A stretch of DNA of 64,000 nt from Rhizorhabdus dicambivorans (lineage in GTDB: Bacteria > Pseudomonadota > Alphaproteobacteria > Sphingomonadales > Sphingomonadaceae), in assembly GCF_002355275.1 (NCBI RefSeq), contig NZ_CP023449.1, positions 3,760,001 through 3,824,000 on the forward strand, read 5' to 3'. A model generated the notes under the pieces. That model ran no database searches and was not told the DNA's origin. It saw only the letters and a list, made by a program, of their open reading frames with translations. The translations under genes were made by a program, and so were the position numbers. Shown piece by piece: positions 54,807 to 63,234 of this stretch. How positions within the stretch are numbered: position 1 is the first letter of the stretch; every line of letters begins with the position of its first letter.

Positions 54807-55202
54807 TCCTGCGCGGCGCGTTCGCGATCATCAACGATAGAAGACCTGGGCGGCCGCTCTCTCTCGGGATCGGCCGCCCAGTCGCATAGGCGATCGGCAC
54901 GGGCTTCGCCCGCACCCAGCGGTCGCCGCTGGCGCGGCGGCGCTGTTCGTCGGGCCTCCCTCAAGGCGGGAGTGGTCGGCGCTCCCTTCTAGGCCCGCCA
55001 CGGCGCGCTGCAAGTCCGGCTGCGCCGGACTGCTCCATTGCATTTCGCCCCTGCGGGTGCAGCCCGCCGCTTCGGCGGGCCTCTCCGGTCGCTCTCGCCG
55101 CCCACCCCCGCCTCGGGGGAGGCCATGGGGTTTTGGGCAGTGCTGGAGGCACCGATGGATTTCACCTTCCAACCGCCGTTTTTGGCTGGACTGTCAGGAT
55201 AT
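54807..55202. other. Gene-free right end of the recombinase element
   Basis: 396 bp without a credible gene. It contains three strong hairpins: an 11-bp stem at 54846-54856/54871-54881 (likely ending acr3 transcription, though without a T-tract), an 8-bp stem at 55013-55020/55024-55031, and an 8-bp stem at 55062-55069/55073-55080. The terminal inverted repeat is at 55189-55202. The structured end may hold recombinase binding sites. Confidence 0.6.
54846..54881 (+). terminator. Candidate terminator hairpin after acr3
   Basis: CTGGGCGGCCG and CGGCCGCCCAG pair over 11 bases around a 14-base loop, 40 bp after the acr3 stop. There is no T-tract, so termination is uncertain. Confidence 0.4.
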
Positions 55203-55442
55203 GTGGCCGAAATGGGATCGGCTTTCCTCTGCGCTGCACTCGGCATCGTGCCGACCGTTCGCCATGCCGATTATATCGGCGCATGGCTGGAGGTGCTGCG
55301 CGAAGACAGCCGCGCGATCTTCCGTGCCGCCAGCGCCGCGACGAAAGCCGCCGACTGGCTGCTGTCCCGGCATCAGGAAGCGCGATCCGCGCGTGAGGAT
55401 CAGAAGCCCGATGCGGACGCATGGCTGAGGAGGGCGGCATGA
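55203..55442 (+). pseudogene. ardC: ArdC-type protein, 3' part, after the recombinase element
   Basis: Starts with the right GTGGCC copy and encodes the ArdC C terminus: VAEMGSAFLCAALGIV, HADYIGAWLEVLRED, SRAIFRAASAATKAADWLL. It continues the frame broken at 45816. The stop at 55440-55442 overlaps the start of the DUF2958 gene, the usual ArdC-DUF2958 order in these elements. A start codon further upstream would lie in element sequence and is not a natural gene start. Confidence 0.88.
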
Positions 55443-55873
55443 TCCTCCTGACCCCCGACCTCCTGTTTGCGCTGCGCGCTAACGACATCGCCCGCCGTGC
55501 CTGCGAGGCGAAGGGCGAGCGCTTCGATCCAGTCCCGGTCGTCAAGCTGTTCAACCCGGTTGGAGCGGCGACATGGCTCGTGACCGAACTGGCCGAGGAT
55601 GGCGATGCCCTGTTCGGCCTTGCCGATCTGGGCTTCGGCTGCCCGGAACTCGGCTATTTCAGCCTCTCGGAAATCGCCCGCATCCGGCTGCCCTATGGCC
55701 TGTTCATCGAACGCGATCTGGCATTCGAGAGCGAGCACCCGCTGTCGGTCTGGGCGCAATGGTCGCGCCGGGCCGGATCAATCCTGTGGGCGCAGACCCT
55801 GCTGCGCCGTGCCGCCGAAACTGGCGCTGAGCCTGCATTGCCGAACCGTTCGGACGAACCGGACGGCGACTGA
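55439..55873 (+). CDS. DUF2958 family protein
   Basis: 144 aa, starting MILLTPDLLFALRAND at ATG 55439, which overlaps the ArdC stop. The family core includes PVVKLFNPVGAATWLVTEL and LADLGFGCPELGYFSLSEI. DUF2958 proteins are common next to ArdC in conjugative plasmids and ICEs; their function is unknown. The coupling to ArdC suggests a job in establishment of transferred DNA. Confidence 0.88.
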   Translation: MILLTPDLLFALRANDIARRACEAKGERFDPVPVVKLFNPVGAATWLVTELAEDGDALFGLADLGFGCPELGYFSLSEIARIRLPYGLFIERDLAFESEHPLSVWAQWSRRAGSILWAQTLLRRAAETGAEPALPNRSDEPDGD

Positions 55874-55984
55874 CGCGCGGCGCGTTTCGCCGCTTTGACT
55901 GCTGGTCCGTCGTGGTCCCGTGGAGGGGCGGCGGACCGGCAAGGGAGCCAGATGCCTCCCAAATCCTAAGAAGGAGTGCGTGTG

Positions 55985-57745
55985 ATGAAACTCGACTTTA
56001 TCGACCGTGACCGGCTGTTCATCGACAAGACCAATATGCGCTTTGGCCGCAAGGCCCCGGACGTTTCCGATATCCTGCCGACCGTCCGCAAGCGCGGCAT
56101 CATCCAGCCGCTGATCGTCAAACCCGCCAATGACGAGGGCCGGTTCGGCATCGTTGCTGGCCGCCGCCGCTGGACAGCCGATGCCGCCGCCTGTGCCGAG
56201 GGCATCGACCATGGCCCGCTGCCCTGCGCTATTCTCGAACCGGGCGACGATGCCGACGCCATCGAGGCGTCGCTGATCGAAAACCTTGCCCGGCTCGATC
56301 CCGACGAAGTGACCCAGTGGGAAACCTTCACCCGGCTGGTGAAGGAAGGGCGCGGCGTCGATGATATTGCCGTCACCTTCGGACTTCCTGAACAGACCAT
56401 CACCCGCGTCCTTGCGCTCGGCAATCTGCTCCCCCGCATCCGCAGCCTCTATGCGTCGGAGAAGATTGACCGGGCGACCGTTCGCCATCTCACCATGGCG
56501 AGCAAGAGCCAGCAGCGCGACTGGCTGGCGCTGTTCGATGACCCGGAAACCCATGCACCGCACGGCCATCAGTTGAAGGCATGGCTGTTCGGAGGGCAGT
56601 CGATCCCGGCGCGCTTCGCCCTGTTCGACATGGAAGCGTTCACCGGCACGACCATCGCCGACCTGTTCGGCGACGACCGCTATTTCGCGGACGCCGACGC
56701 TTTCTGGAACGCGCAGAACGAGGCCATCGAAACGCGCCGCGCTGCCTATCTGGAGGCGGGATGGAGCGATGTCGTTATTGTCCCGTCTGCCGAGCATTTC
56801 AGCCAGTGGGAATATGAAAAGGCTCCGAAGCGCAAAGGCGGGCGCGTCTATGTCGATGTCCGCTCCTCGGGCGAAGTCACCTTCCATGAGGGCTATGTGA
56901 CGCGCAAGGAAGCCCAGCGGATCGCCCGTGGCGAAGCACCGGAAACGGACGGAAAAACTGCTCGCCCGGAGATTACCTCGACCATGCAGACCTATGTCGA
57001 TCTGCATCGCCATGCCGCCGTGCGGGCCGCGCTGCTGGACCATCCATCGGTCGGGCTGCGCATGATGGTCGCCCATGCCATTGGCGGATCGCATCTCTGG
57101 CGCATATCGCCCGAGCCGCAATCGACCCGCAATGACGCGGTGCGCGAAAGCCTCGAAACCTGCCGCGCCGAAACCCTGTTCGACGCGCGCCGCCGCGCCA
57201 TTCTCGCTCTGCTGGACTTCCCGGCCGAGGAACCGACCGTGACGGGAGGCAATGGCGACGACTATGGCATCGCGGGGATTTTCCTGCGGTTGCTTGATCT
57301 GCCCGATGCCGCGATCATGGAAGTCATCACCATCGTCATGGGCGAGACGCTGGCCAGCGGCGGCGCGCCGGTGGCGGCGCTCGGGCTGGCCATCGGTGTC
57401 GACATGGCCGATTGGTGGCAGGCGGACGACGCATTTTTCGAGCTTGTCCGTGATCGGCAGGTGCTGACCCGGATGGCCGCCGAAGTCGCGGGCGAGACGG
57501 TCGCGACCGCGAATGCCGGGGACAAGGCGAAAACCCTAAGACGGATCGTCCGTGACCATCTGGATGGCGCGGAGGGCCGCAAAAAGGTCGAGCGCTGGGT
57601 GCCGCGCTGGATGGCCTTCCCGGCATCGGCTTACACCGAGCGCGGGGGCGTCGCTACCGTTGCAGCCCATGGCAAGGTCGAGGCGGCGCGGAGCGTCCGG
57701 CAGGCGACCGATCCGCAGCCGGAGCCGCTTGCAAGGGCCGCGTGA
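55985..57745 (+). CDS. ParB/RepB/Spo0J-type protein
   Basis: 586 aa. An N-terminal ParB nuclease-like domain (about 10-110; VRKRGIIQPLIVKP, FGIVAGRRRWTAD, IEASLIENLARLDPDEV) and a KorB/ParB helix-turn-helix region (GVDDIAVTFGLPEQTITRVL) are followed by a long C-terminal part of some 400 residues unlike chromosomal ParB. ATG 55985 has AAGGAG eight bases upstream; GTG 55976 overlaps that site. Such large ParB-like proteins are ICE and plasmid markers, perhaps for maintenance or regulation. No parA is next to it. Confidence 0.87.
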   Translation: MKLDFIDRDRLFIDKTNMRFGRKAPDVSDILPTVRKRGIIQPLIVKPANDEGRFGIVAGRRRWTADAAACAEGIDHGPLPCAILEPGDDADAIEASLIENLARLDPDEVTQWETFTRLVKEGRGVDDIAVTFGLPEQTITRVLALGNLLPRIRSLYASEKIDRATVRHLTMASKSQQRDWLALFDDPETHAPHGHQLKAWLFGGQSIPARFALFDMEAFTGTTIADLFGDDRYFADADAFWNAQNEAIETRRAAYLEAGWSDVVIVPSAEHFSQWEYEKAPKRKGGRVYVDVRSSGEVTFHEGYVTRKEAQRIARGEAPETDGKTARPEITSTMQTYVDLHRHAAVRAALLDHPSVGLRMMVAHAIGGSHLWRISPEPQSTRNDAVRESLETCRAETLFDARRRAILALLDFPAEEPTVTGGNGDDYGIAGIFLRLLDLPDAAIMEVITIVMGETLASGGAPVAALGLAIGVDMADWWQADDAFFELVRDRQVLTRMAAEVAGETVATANAGDKAKTLRRIVRDHLDGAEGRKKVERWVPRWMAFPASAYTERGGVATVAAHGKVEAARSVRQATDPQPEPLARAA

Positions 57746-58478
57746 TATGGAGGACGGGCGGCTCATGCCGCCCGTCATTCTGCCCGTGAAAAATCGCGCC
57801 ACATGGTCTCCGCCCGATAGGCGTTGGCCATGTGGCGCGCATCTCGTCGGGCAGACGACCGAGATGGGAAGAAGGGCGGGCGCTGGCTGGCCAGCACCGG
57901 CTGGTGGACTTAGCGGGCCTGTCGCCCCCGCCCGTTCTGGCGGGCGTGTTCGCATGACGGAAGCGGCGCATCCTGCCCGATCACGCTATGGTTTGGGGCT
58001 TTGCCGCCGGGAAACGGGGTTGCGATGCGGCTATGCAGCCGCGGAATATTGCGCCAGCAGCCCTCAAATCCACCACAGCCGCCATGATCCCATGCGATAT
58101 GCAGAGGCACGGCGCTTGCCGTCCCGCCCGCAGGTAGGATGGCGGGGATGCCAGGCTCAGGCACAGTCATCGCCCGGTGCGATTCTCGCCGATCGTGCAA
58201 AGCCAATCCCGTTGCAGTGACCTCCCCGCATGTCCTGCCGACCTCAATCGGACCTCTCGAACGGCGGGTCTGGCGGGGGCTGCCGATGCCGCAACGGCGT
58301 CGCCAACCTTCTTCCCCGGCTTGCTGCGCAAGCCTTCCTCGCGAGGCAAGAAGCCCGGCTTTGGCCGTCCTCCGCTGCGCTTCGGCCCTTCAGGTGCGGG
58401 ATCGTCATCCGCCCGCCTGATCGACCGCCTGTCGAGGCCGCATGAGGCGGCATCGCACCACCCGCAAAGGAGATCATC
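57746..58478. other. 733-bp gap between the ParB-like and DUF736 genes
   Basis: No convincing gene: frames here lack ribosome sites and have poor codon use. It starts with a perfect 10-bp hairpin (57753-57762 with 57767-57776, loop TCAT) that probably ends the ParB transcript. The rest is GC-rich with short repeats of CGCCCG. It could hold promoters for the DUF736 operon, none of which is obvious. Confidence 0.5.
57753..57776 (+). terminator. Hairpin after the ParB-like gene
   Basis: Perfect 10-bp stem GACGGGCGGC/GCCGCCCGTC with a four-base loop, eight bases after the stop codon. Only ATT follows, so it is terminator-like without a clear T-run. Confidence 0.5.
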
Positions 58479-58778
58479 ATGGCACAGATTGGCAGCTTCA
58501 CCCGCGACGACAAGGGCATCTACACCGGCGAAATCCGCACGCTTTCGCTCCGCGTCAAGGCCACCATCCGGCCCTGCGAACGCGAGAATGACAAGGCACC
58601 CGACCACCGCGTCAGCACCAGTGGGGTCGAGTTCGGCGCGGCCTGGACGAAGGCGGCGCGCGAGACCGGCGCGGAATATCTGAGCCTCAAGCTCGACGAT
58701 CCGTCCTTCCCGGCACCGATCTACGCGACCCTGACCCAGGGCGACGATGGCGAGCATAAGCTCATCTGGTCGCGCTGA
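58479..58778 (+). CDS. DUF736 family protein
   Basis: 99 aa. Core motifs [33 protein letters not shown] and [19 protein letters not shown] fit DUF736, a small family found almost only on conjugative elements. Strong AAGGAG-type site upstream of ATG. Function unknown. A hairpin at 58786-58811 follows directly. Confidence 0.92.
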   Translation: MAQIGSFTRDDKGIYTGEIRTLSLRVKATIRPCERENDKAPDHRVSTSGVEFGAAWTKAARETGAEYLSLKLDDPSFPAPIYATLTQGDDGEHKLIWSR

Positions 58779-58785
58779 ACCGTCC

Positions 58786-58811
58786 GGCCCCGTGCCAGCG
58801 CGCACGGGGCC
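58786..58811 (+). terminator. Hairpin after the DUF736 gene
   Basis: GGCCCCGTGC and GCACGGGGCC form a perfect 10-bp stem with a six-base loop, seven bases after the stop. No T-tract follows. Confidence 0.5.
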
Positions 58812-58885
58812 TCGACATGCGATCGGGTCAGGGGTGTCGAAATCGGCCTCGCCATTTCCGACACTGCCGAGGCGAGGTCGCGCCC

Positions 58886-58941
58886 GTCATGTCCGGTGCC
58901 GTTGGCGGCAGTCTGCCGTTCCCTCCAGCACCGGACATGAC
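58886..58941. promoter_or_regulatory. 14-bp perfect inverted repeat directly before the regulator gene
   Basis: 58886-58899 and 58928-58941 are exact reverse complements with a 28-base loop holding an inner CGGCA/TGCCG pair. The right arm ends two bases before the ATG of the regulator at 58944, which lacks a clear ribosome site. The hairpin could therefore hide the translation start or act as an operator for the regulator itself. Pairing is seen directly; the role is inferred. Confidence 0.6.
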
Positions 58942-58943
58942 AG

Positions 58944-59177
58944 ATGGACAATGACGATGACATTGCACGGGCGAATCGCGCCAAACGCGGCTCGCCCTAT
59001 CTCAACACCGATCAGGCGGCGGCCTATCTGAAACTGTCGGGCAGGCTGCTCAAGCGCATGCGGCGCTCGGGCAAGGGGCCGGTATTCCGCCGCCATAGCC
59101 GCTTCGTCCAATATCATATCGACGATCTCGACGCCTGGTCCAGGGACCAGTCGGCGCGGGAGATCGGCCATGACTAA
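58944..59177 (+). CDS. AlpA/excisionase-like helix-turn-helix protein
   Basis: 77 aa with a MerR-type winged helix (YLNTDQAAAYLKLSGRLLKRMRRSGKGPVFRRH, seen in segments). Proteins of this size and position act as excisionases or transcriptional regulators of conjugation genes. Its end overlaps the start of the traF-like gene by 8 bp, so it is part of the transfer operon. Confidence 0.85.
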   Translation: MDNDDDIARANRAKRGSPYLNTDQAAAYLKLSGRLLKRMRRSGKGPVFRRHSRFVQYHIDDLDAWSRDQSAREIGHD

Positions 59178-59754
59178 ACACCGGACCAGCCTATCCAACG
59201 CGCCGCACCTGGCCTGGGGCGATCAGCTTCGCGCGGCGCGCGCCCGGCGTCGGGCACTCGGCCGCAGGGCCGCCATTATCGCGTCGGGCATCGCTCTGCT
59301 GGGCGGCACGATGATCTTCCCGCCCGTGCCCCGTCTCCTGTGGAATGCCAGCGCCAGCGCGCCGATCGGCCTTTATGCTGTCACTCCGGGAGCCTCAATC
59401 GACGTCGGTGACATGGTCGTTGCCCGCGTGCCCGAGCCATGGCGTGCGATGGCGGCACGGCGACATTATATCCCGGCCAATGTCCCGCTGGTGAAGCGCG
59501 TCGCGGCCGGGCCGGGTGACGAAGTCTGCGCGCTCGGTCAGGAAATTACGATCAATGGCCAACACGTTGCCGATCGCCATATCCGGGATGGCCGGAACCG
59601 GACCATGCCCGTCTGGTATGGATGCCAGCACCTGCGCGGGAAGCAATATTTTCTGCTGATGAGCGGCAATACGGCGTCCTTCGATGGCCGCTATTTCGGG
59701 CTGACCGACGAGAGCCTGCTTATCGGAAAGGCTCGGTTGCTATGGGCGCGCTGA
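59170..59754 (+). CDS. traF: TraF-type S26 signal peptidase
   Basis: 194 aa. One N-terminal membrane anchor (about 34-52), catalytic Ser63 in NASASAPIGLY and catalytic Lys109 in VPLVKRVAAGPGDEV, as in RP4 TraF, which cleaves and cyclises the TrbC pilin. It overlaps the preceding regulator and the following transglycosylase gene. A TraF protease predicts a TrbC pilin gene to the right. Confidence 0.92.
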   Translation: MTKHRTSLSNAPHLAWGDQLRAARARRRALGRRAAIIASGIALLGGTMIFPPVPRLLWNASASAPIGLYAVTPGASIDVGDMVVARVPEPWRAMAARRHYIPANVPLVKRVAAGPGDEVCALGQEITINGQHVADRHIRDGRNRTMPVWYGCQHLRGKQYFLLMSGNTASFDGRYFGLTDESLLIGKARLLWAR

Positions 59755-60317
59755 GGCTCCTGGCCCCGGCCTTGCTATTGGTCTCCACTCCAGCCCATGC
59801 CGAGAATGTCGGCCGGTGGCGCGCCCATATCGAGGAAGCGTCGCTGCGTTTCGGCATTCCTGTCGGCTGGATCGAGGGGGTCATGCGGGCCGAGAGCGAT
59901 GGGCAGACCATGATGGCGGGACGGCCCATTCGCAGCCGTGCCGGAGCGATGGGCCTGATGCAGCTGATGCCCAGGACATGGAATGACATGCGCCGCCGTC
60001 TTGGCCTCGGAGCCAACCCGGATGAGCCGCGCGACAATATCCTCGCGGGCACATATTACCTCCGGCTGATGTATGATCGGTTCGGATATCCCGGACTGTT
60101 CGGTGCCTATAATGCCGGTCCCGGCGCTTATGGTGACTGGCTCGCTGGCAGGCGGAAGCTCCCCGGCGAGACGGTCGCCTATCTGGCGAATGTCACGGGA
60201 CGCGATGCGCCGGTCGTGACGAACAGGCCGGCTCCGGTTCCCCTGTTCGTGGTCGGCCGGGAGGTCACGCCACCACCGCTGTCGTCGTTGTTCGTGGTGC
60301 GCCGCGATGTTCCGTGA
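59742..60317 (+). CDS. Lytic transglycosylase of the transfer apparatus
   Basis: 191 aa. Signal peptide to about residue 20 (PAHA), then an SLT domain with catalytic Glu51 in MRAESDGQ, the AGAMGLMQLMPRTW motif and YNAGPGAY. It opens peptidoglycan for the type IV secretion channel, like VirB1/TrbN. The start overlaps traF by 13 bp. The C-terminal tail after about 150 is Pro/Val-rich. Confidence 0.92.
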   Translation: MGALRLLAPALLLVSTPAHAENVGRWRAHIEEASLRFGIPVGWIEGVMRAESDGQTMMAGRPIRSRAGAMGLMQLMPRTWNDMRRRLGLGANPDEPRDNILAGTYYLRLMYDRFGYPGLFGAYNAGPGAYGDWLAGRRKLPGETVAYLANVTGRDAPVVTNRPAPVPLFVVGREVTPPPLSSLFVVRRDVP

Positions 60318-60399
60318 AACCGTGAGGTCGGAGGGAGCTCGTCTCGACAGGCCTAGCATGACGGCTGCCGGAGCGGCTCTCAAGGCCCGCGGGTACCCC

Positions 60400-60420
60400 C
60401 CGATTTTCTGCGAAAATCGG
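60400..60420. repeat. Hairpin-rich segment before the 118-aa gene
   Basis: CCGATTTTC and GAAAATCGG form a perfect 9-bp stem with a TGC loop. A wider pair GGAGCGGCT/AGCCGCTCC (60370-60378 and 60471-60479) encloses it, with further short stems such as GCGGAGC/GCTCCGC. The whole 60,370-60,479 region can fold strongly. It has no T-tract. Confidence 0.5.
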
Positions 60421-60537
60421 CTCCCCCCACGTCCGCTGCGCGGCGCGGAGCGAGGCTCCGCGGCCCTGACAGCCGCTCCGCCACCCGTCTCCGGACTATT
60501 GTTCTCATTGAGGAGAACGGCAGCGAAGGAGTTCATC

Positions 60538-60894
60538 ATGAGCATGTTTCAACCCGTTTCACTGGCGTCAGATCGCGTGATGTCGGCGCTGGTTTCCGGT
60601 CTGGAAATCGAGTTCGGACCGGGTGCCGGAGCGACACTGGCGGTGCGGTTCCTGGAGGCTGAAGAGGTTGATTTCCACTGGGATGCCAGGGTCGAGGAAC
60701 GCTGGATCGGTAGCTGGGATGGCGCCGATGACGAGGGACTGGAGCTGGATCGCGTGAAGGTTCTGGGGCGGCTGGACGGGCTGTGGTTCGTTGCGATCAT
60801 GATCGTCGATGGCGACGGCAATGCTCATGGCATGATGGGCAAGCGCGGCTTCAGCAGGGCGCGCGATGCACGGCTGGCGTTCACGGATGCGTGA
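60538..60894 (+). CDS. Hypothetical ICE protein, 118 aa
   Basis: Soluble acidic protein. ATG 60538 has AGGAG seven bases upstream, and a clean intrinsic terminator follows the stop, so the gene is real. It contains GLEIEFGPGAGATLAVRFLEAEE and ends MMGKRGFSRARDARLAF. I do not recognise the family. Position suggests a conserved backbone gene between the transglycosylase and relaxase. Confidence 0.72.
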   Translation: MSMFQPVSLASDRVMSALVSGLEIEFGPGAGATLAVRFLEAEEVDFHWDARVEERWIGSWDGADDEGLELDRVKVLGRLDGLWFVAIMIVDGDGNAHGMMGKRGFSRARDARLAFTDA

Positions 60895-60910
60895 CGCAGC
60901 TTCCATCATC

Positions 60911-60955
60911 GGCCGGGATCTGGTGCCAGGGCGGCATCGGATCCCGGCCTTTTTT
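60911..60955 (+). terminator. Rho-independent terminator
   Basis: A perfect 10-bp stem GGCCGGGATC (60911-60920) with GATCCCGGCC (60940-60949) is followed by six T residues. It ends the operon that includes the 118-aa gene and separates it from the relaxase region. Confidence 0.85.
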
Positions 60956-61014
60956 CTGGTCCTCATGAGGGAGGGAATGGGGATGGAGAGGCAGGAAAAG
61001 GGAAAACAAGATAA

Positions 61015-61165
61015 AGGCACTGTCTCGCGACCTGTGCCAAGCCCTTGTCTGCACATCCTTTTTTCGCGAGACATGCGTCTCGCGCAGAGAGACAGGAAGC
61101 GCAAGACTGGCGGAAAACCGCCATTTTCCGCCGGAAATCGCGAGATATGCCGCCAATCGGAAACA
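61015..61165. other. Candidate origin of transfer (oriT)
   Basis: AT-richer region immediately upstream of the relaxase gene with several inverted repeats: a perfect 8-bp stem CGCGAGAC/GTCTCGCG (61065-61072 and 61077-61084), a perfect 9-bp stem GGCGGAAAA/TTTTCCGCC (61109-61117 and 61124-61132), and repeated TCGCGA or GTCTCGCG motifs (61022-61029 and onward). Relaxase recognition sites usually look like this and sit beside their relaxase gene. The nick site is not identifiable by eye. Confidence 0.5.
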
Positions 61166-61170
61166 ACCCG

Positions 61171-63135
61171 ATGAGCGATGACGATTTCGACCCGAAGGTC
61201 AGCGGCAAGCGGACAAAAAGCGGCAAGAAAGCCGCCAGCTATGCCGGTCGGATCATCGCCGCCACGCGTCTTGCTGGCAAGGCCTCCGGGGTTCGCTCGC
61301 GGCGCTTCGATGGTAGCCGGATCGGGCGCGGCGCCAGCATGGGGCGACTGCTCTCCAGCCGTGACCGTCTGGCGGGCTTCCGGGCACGCCGGGCCATCGT
61401 CAAGACGAGGCTGGTTCGGCTCGGGCAAAAGGGCATGAGGACGGCCCGCGCGCACCTGCGTTACATCCAGCGTGACGGAGTCACCCGCGAGGGCGCGCCG
61501 GGCGAACTTTACTCGGCCGATCGCGATGCCGCCGACGGCAATGCCTTCCTCGAGCGCTCCGGCGGCGATCGCCACCAGTTCCGCTTCATCATATCCGCCG
61601 AGGACGGCGCCGAATATACCGACCTCAAACCCTATGTCCGGCGAATGATGACGCAGGTCGAGGCTGACCTCGGAACGAAGCTCGACTGGGTCGCGGTCGA
61701 TCATTTCAACACAGAGCGTCCGCACACTCACGTCATGCTGCGCGGTATCGATGACCAGGGCCAGAATCTGGTCATCGCCCGGGAGTATATCTCCCATGGG
61801 TTTCGGGAACGGGCGGCCGAACTGGTGACGCTCGATCTCGGCCCCCGGACCGATCGGGAGATCGAAGAGCGGCTGCGCCATGATGTCGATCAGGAGCGGC
61901 TTACCGCCATCGATCGCCGCCTGCTCCGGCGCATGGATGCCGACCGCGTCGTGACGGCGGCGGAGAATGATCCCGTCCAGCAATCGCTGGCGGCAGGACG
62001 GCTCCGTAAGCTGAAGGCCATGGGGCTTGCCGAGGACATTGGCGGCGCATGCTATCAGCTTGCCGACGGGCTGGAGGATACGCTTCGCCATATGGGCGAG
62101 CGCGATGACATCATCCGCCTCATGCAGCGGGAGCTGACGGCGCGTCGCCTCGACCGCCCGGGCGTCGATCAGGTAGTGACGACGGAAGTCCGGGAGCCCA
62201 TCATCGGGCGGCTGATCCGGCGGGGCTTCTCCGACGAGCATCGCGACCGCCATTTTATGATGGTCGATGGCATCGATGGGCGGGTCCATTATCTCGATAT
62301 CGGCCGGGCTGATGCGGTGCCGTCCGTGCCTGAAAATGCGACGGTGCGGATCGAGCCGAGCAGGCTTGGTGTGACGCAGGCCGACCGCACGGTCGATGTG
62401 GTGGCTCGAGCTCATGGCGGCCGCTATTCGATCGACATCCATCTGGCGCATGATCCGCAGGCCAGCGAAGCCTATGCCGCGAGCCATGTCCGGCGACTGG
62501 AGGCCATGCGGCGGGCAAGTGCCGGGCCGGAACGACTGGAGGATGGAAGCTGGACAATCCCCGAGGACCATCTTGCTCGCGCCGGGGCATATGCTGCCCG
62601 GCAACAGCGCGACCGGCCGGTGGCGGTATCGGTCATGTCACGCGCGCCAGTCGCCGAACTGGCAGCGAAGGATGCCCCGACATGGCTCGACAGGGAGCTG
62701 GATGGAAGCGGGGGAAGCGCCGTGCGCGATGCCGGTTTCGGGCGTGAGGTCCGGACCGCCCTGGCGGCACGCCGACAATGGCTGGTGGAGCAACAGCTGG
62801 CCGATCCGGACGGGACCATGCTTCGCTTTCGGGAGGGGGCGATGGACAGGCTGCGCCAGCGTGAACTTGCGCAGGCTGGCGACCGGCTTGCGCAGCAGGT
62901 CGGCAAGGCGTTCGCGCCCGCCAGCACGGGGGAGCGGATCGAGGGCGTGATCGCCCGCCGTGTCGACCTTGAAGGGGGCAGTTATGCGCTGGTCGAACGG
63001 TCACGGGATTTTACCCTCGTGCCCTGGCGTGATGTGCTCAAGCGCAACATGGGCAAGGCAGCATCCGGCATCATGCGGGCGGACGGGATAAGCTGGCGGT
63101 TCGGGCGCGGTCGATCGGGGCCTTCAATCAGTTGA
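61171..63135 (+). CDS. rlxS: Relaxase RlxS-like (VirD2/DUF3363 family)
   Basis: 654 aa. A basic N-terminal stretch is followed by the relaxase core: an H-T-H metal motif in RPHTHVMLRG near residues 183-187 and RHQFRFIISAEDG upstream. The C-terminal DUF3363 region contains LKAMGLAEDIGGACYQLADG and ends with DFTLVPWRDVL. It nicks oriT and pilots the strand into the recipient. ATG 61171 was chosen; ATG 61147 would add eight residues. RlxS-type relaxases are frequent on sphingomonad plasmids and ICEs. Confidence 0.9.
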   Translation: MSDDDFDPKVSGKRTKSGKKAASYAGRIIAATRLAGKASGVRSRRFDGSRIGRGASMGRLLSSRDRLAGFRARRAIVKTRLVRLGQKGMRTARAHLRYIQRDGVTREGAPGELYSADRDAADGNAFLERSGGDRHQFRFIISAEDGAEYTDLKPYVRRMMTQVEADLGTKLDWVAVDHFNTERPHTHVMLRGIDDQGQNLVIAREYISHGFRERAAELVTLDLGPRTDREIEERLRHDVDQERLTAIDRRLLRRMDADRVVTAAENDPVQQSLAAGRLRKLKAMGLAEDIGGACYQLADGLEDTLRHMGERDDIIRLMQRELTARRLDRPGVDQVVTTEVREPIIGRLIRRGFSDEHRDRHFMMVDGIDGRVHYLDIGRADAVPSVPENATVRIEPSRLGVTQADRTVDVVARAHGGRYSIDIHLAHDPQASEAYAASHVRRLEAMRRASAGPERLEDGSWTIPEDHLARAGAYAARQQRDRPVAVSVMSRAPVAELAAKDAPTWLDRELDGSGGSAVRDAGFGREVRTALAARRQWLVEQQLADPDGTMLRFREGAMDRLRQRELAQAGDRLAQQVGKAFAPASTGERIEGVIARRVDLEGGSYALVERSRDFTLVPWRDVLKRNMGKAASGIMRADGISWRFGRGRSGPSIS

Positions 63136-63234
63136 AGCGGTAGGTTTGGCTGGCCGTGGACATGGCGGACCGGGTTGCCTTCCGTTGAAACGGAACAGTA
63201 CCCACCTTGGGCATGACTTCCGGTGGAGATTATG

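Larger units (their letters stand above)
45817..55202. mobile_element. 9.4-kb three-recombinase element carrying arsenic resistance
   Basis: 9386 bp inserted in an ArdC gene. Both sides carry GTGGCC (45811-45816 and 55203-55208), and removing the element plus one copy restores ArdC exactly. Its ends form a short inverted repeat: TTATCTGGACAGTC on the left and, as reverse complement, ATATCCTGACAGTC on the right. The left end holds three tandem overlapping tyrosine recombinase genes, followed by an ArdC homologue and arsI-arsR-arsC-acr3. This layout matches the GInt, Tn554 and RIT class of multi-recombinase elements; a fourth small gene as in GInts was not found. Confidence 0.9.

Noticed and set aside
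55038-55442. Apparent independent 134-codon gene at the right end of the recombinase element
   Set aside because: Its first half is element end sequence; only the part from 55203 is coding, as the split 3' end of ArdC.
55952-55969. Five-codon frame ATG-CCT-CCC-AAA-TCC-TAA before the ParB-like gene
   Set aside because: It has a purine-rich site and could be a leader peptide, but such tiny frames arise by chance too easily.
57552-58220. 222-codon plus-strand frame after the ParB-like gene
   Set aside because: Starts inside the ParB-like gene, crosses its terminator hairpin, and has no ribosome site or recognisable domain.
60568-62604. 678-codon minus-strand frame opposite the relaxase
   Set aside because: Antisense shadow spanning two real genes and a terminator.
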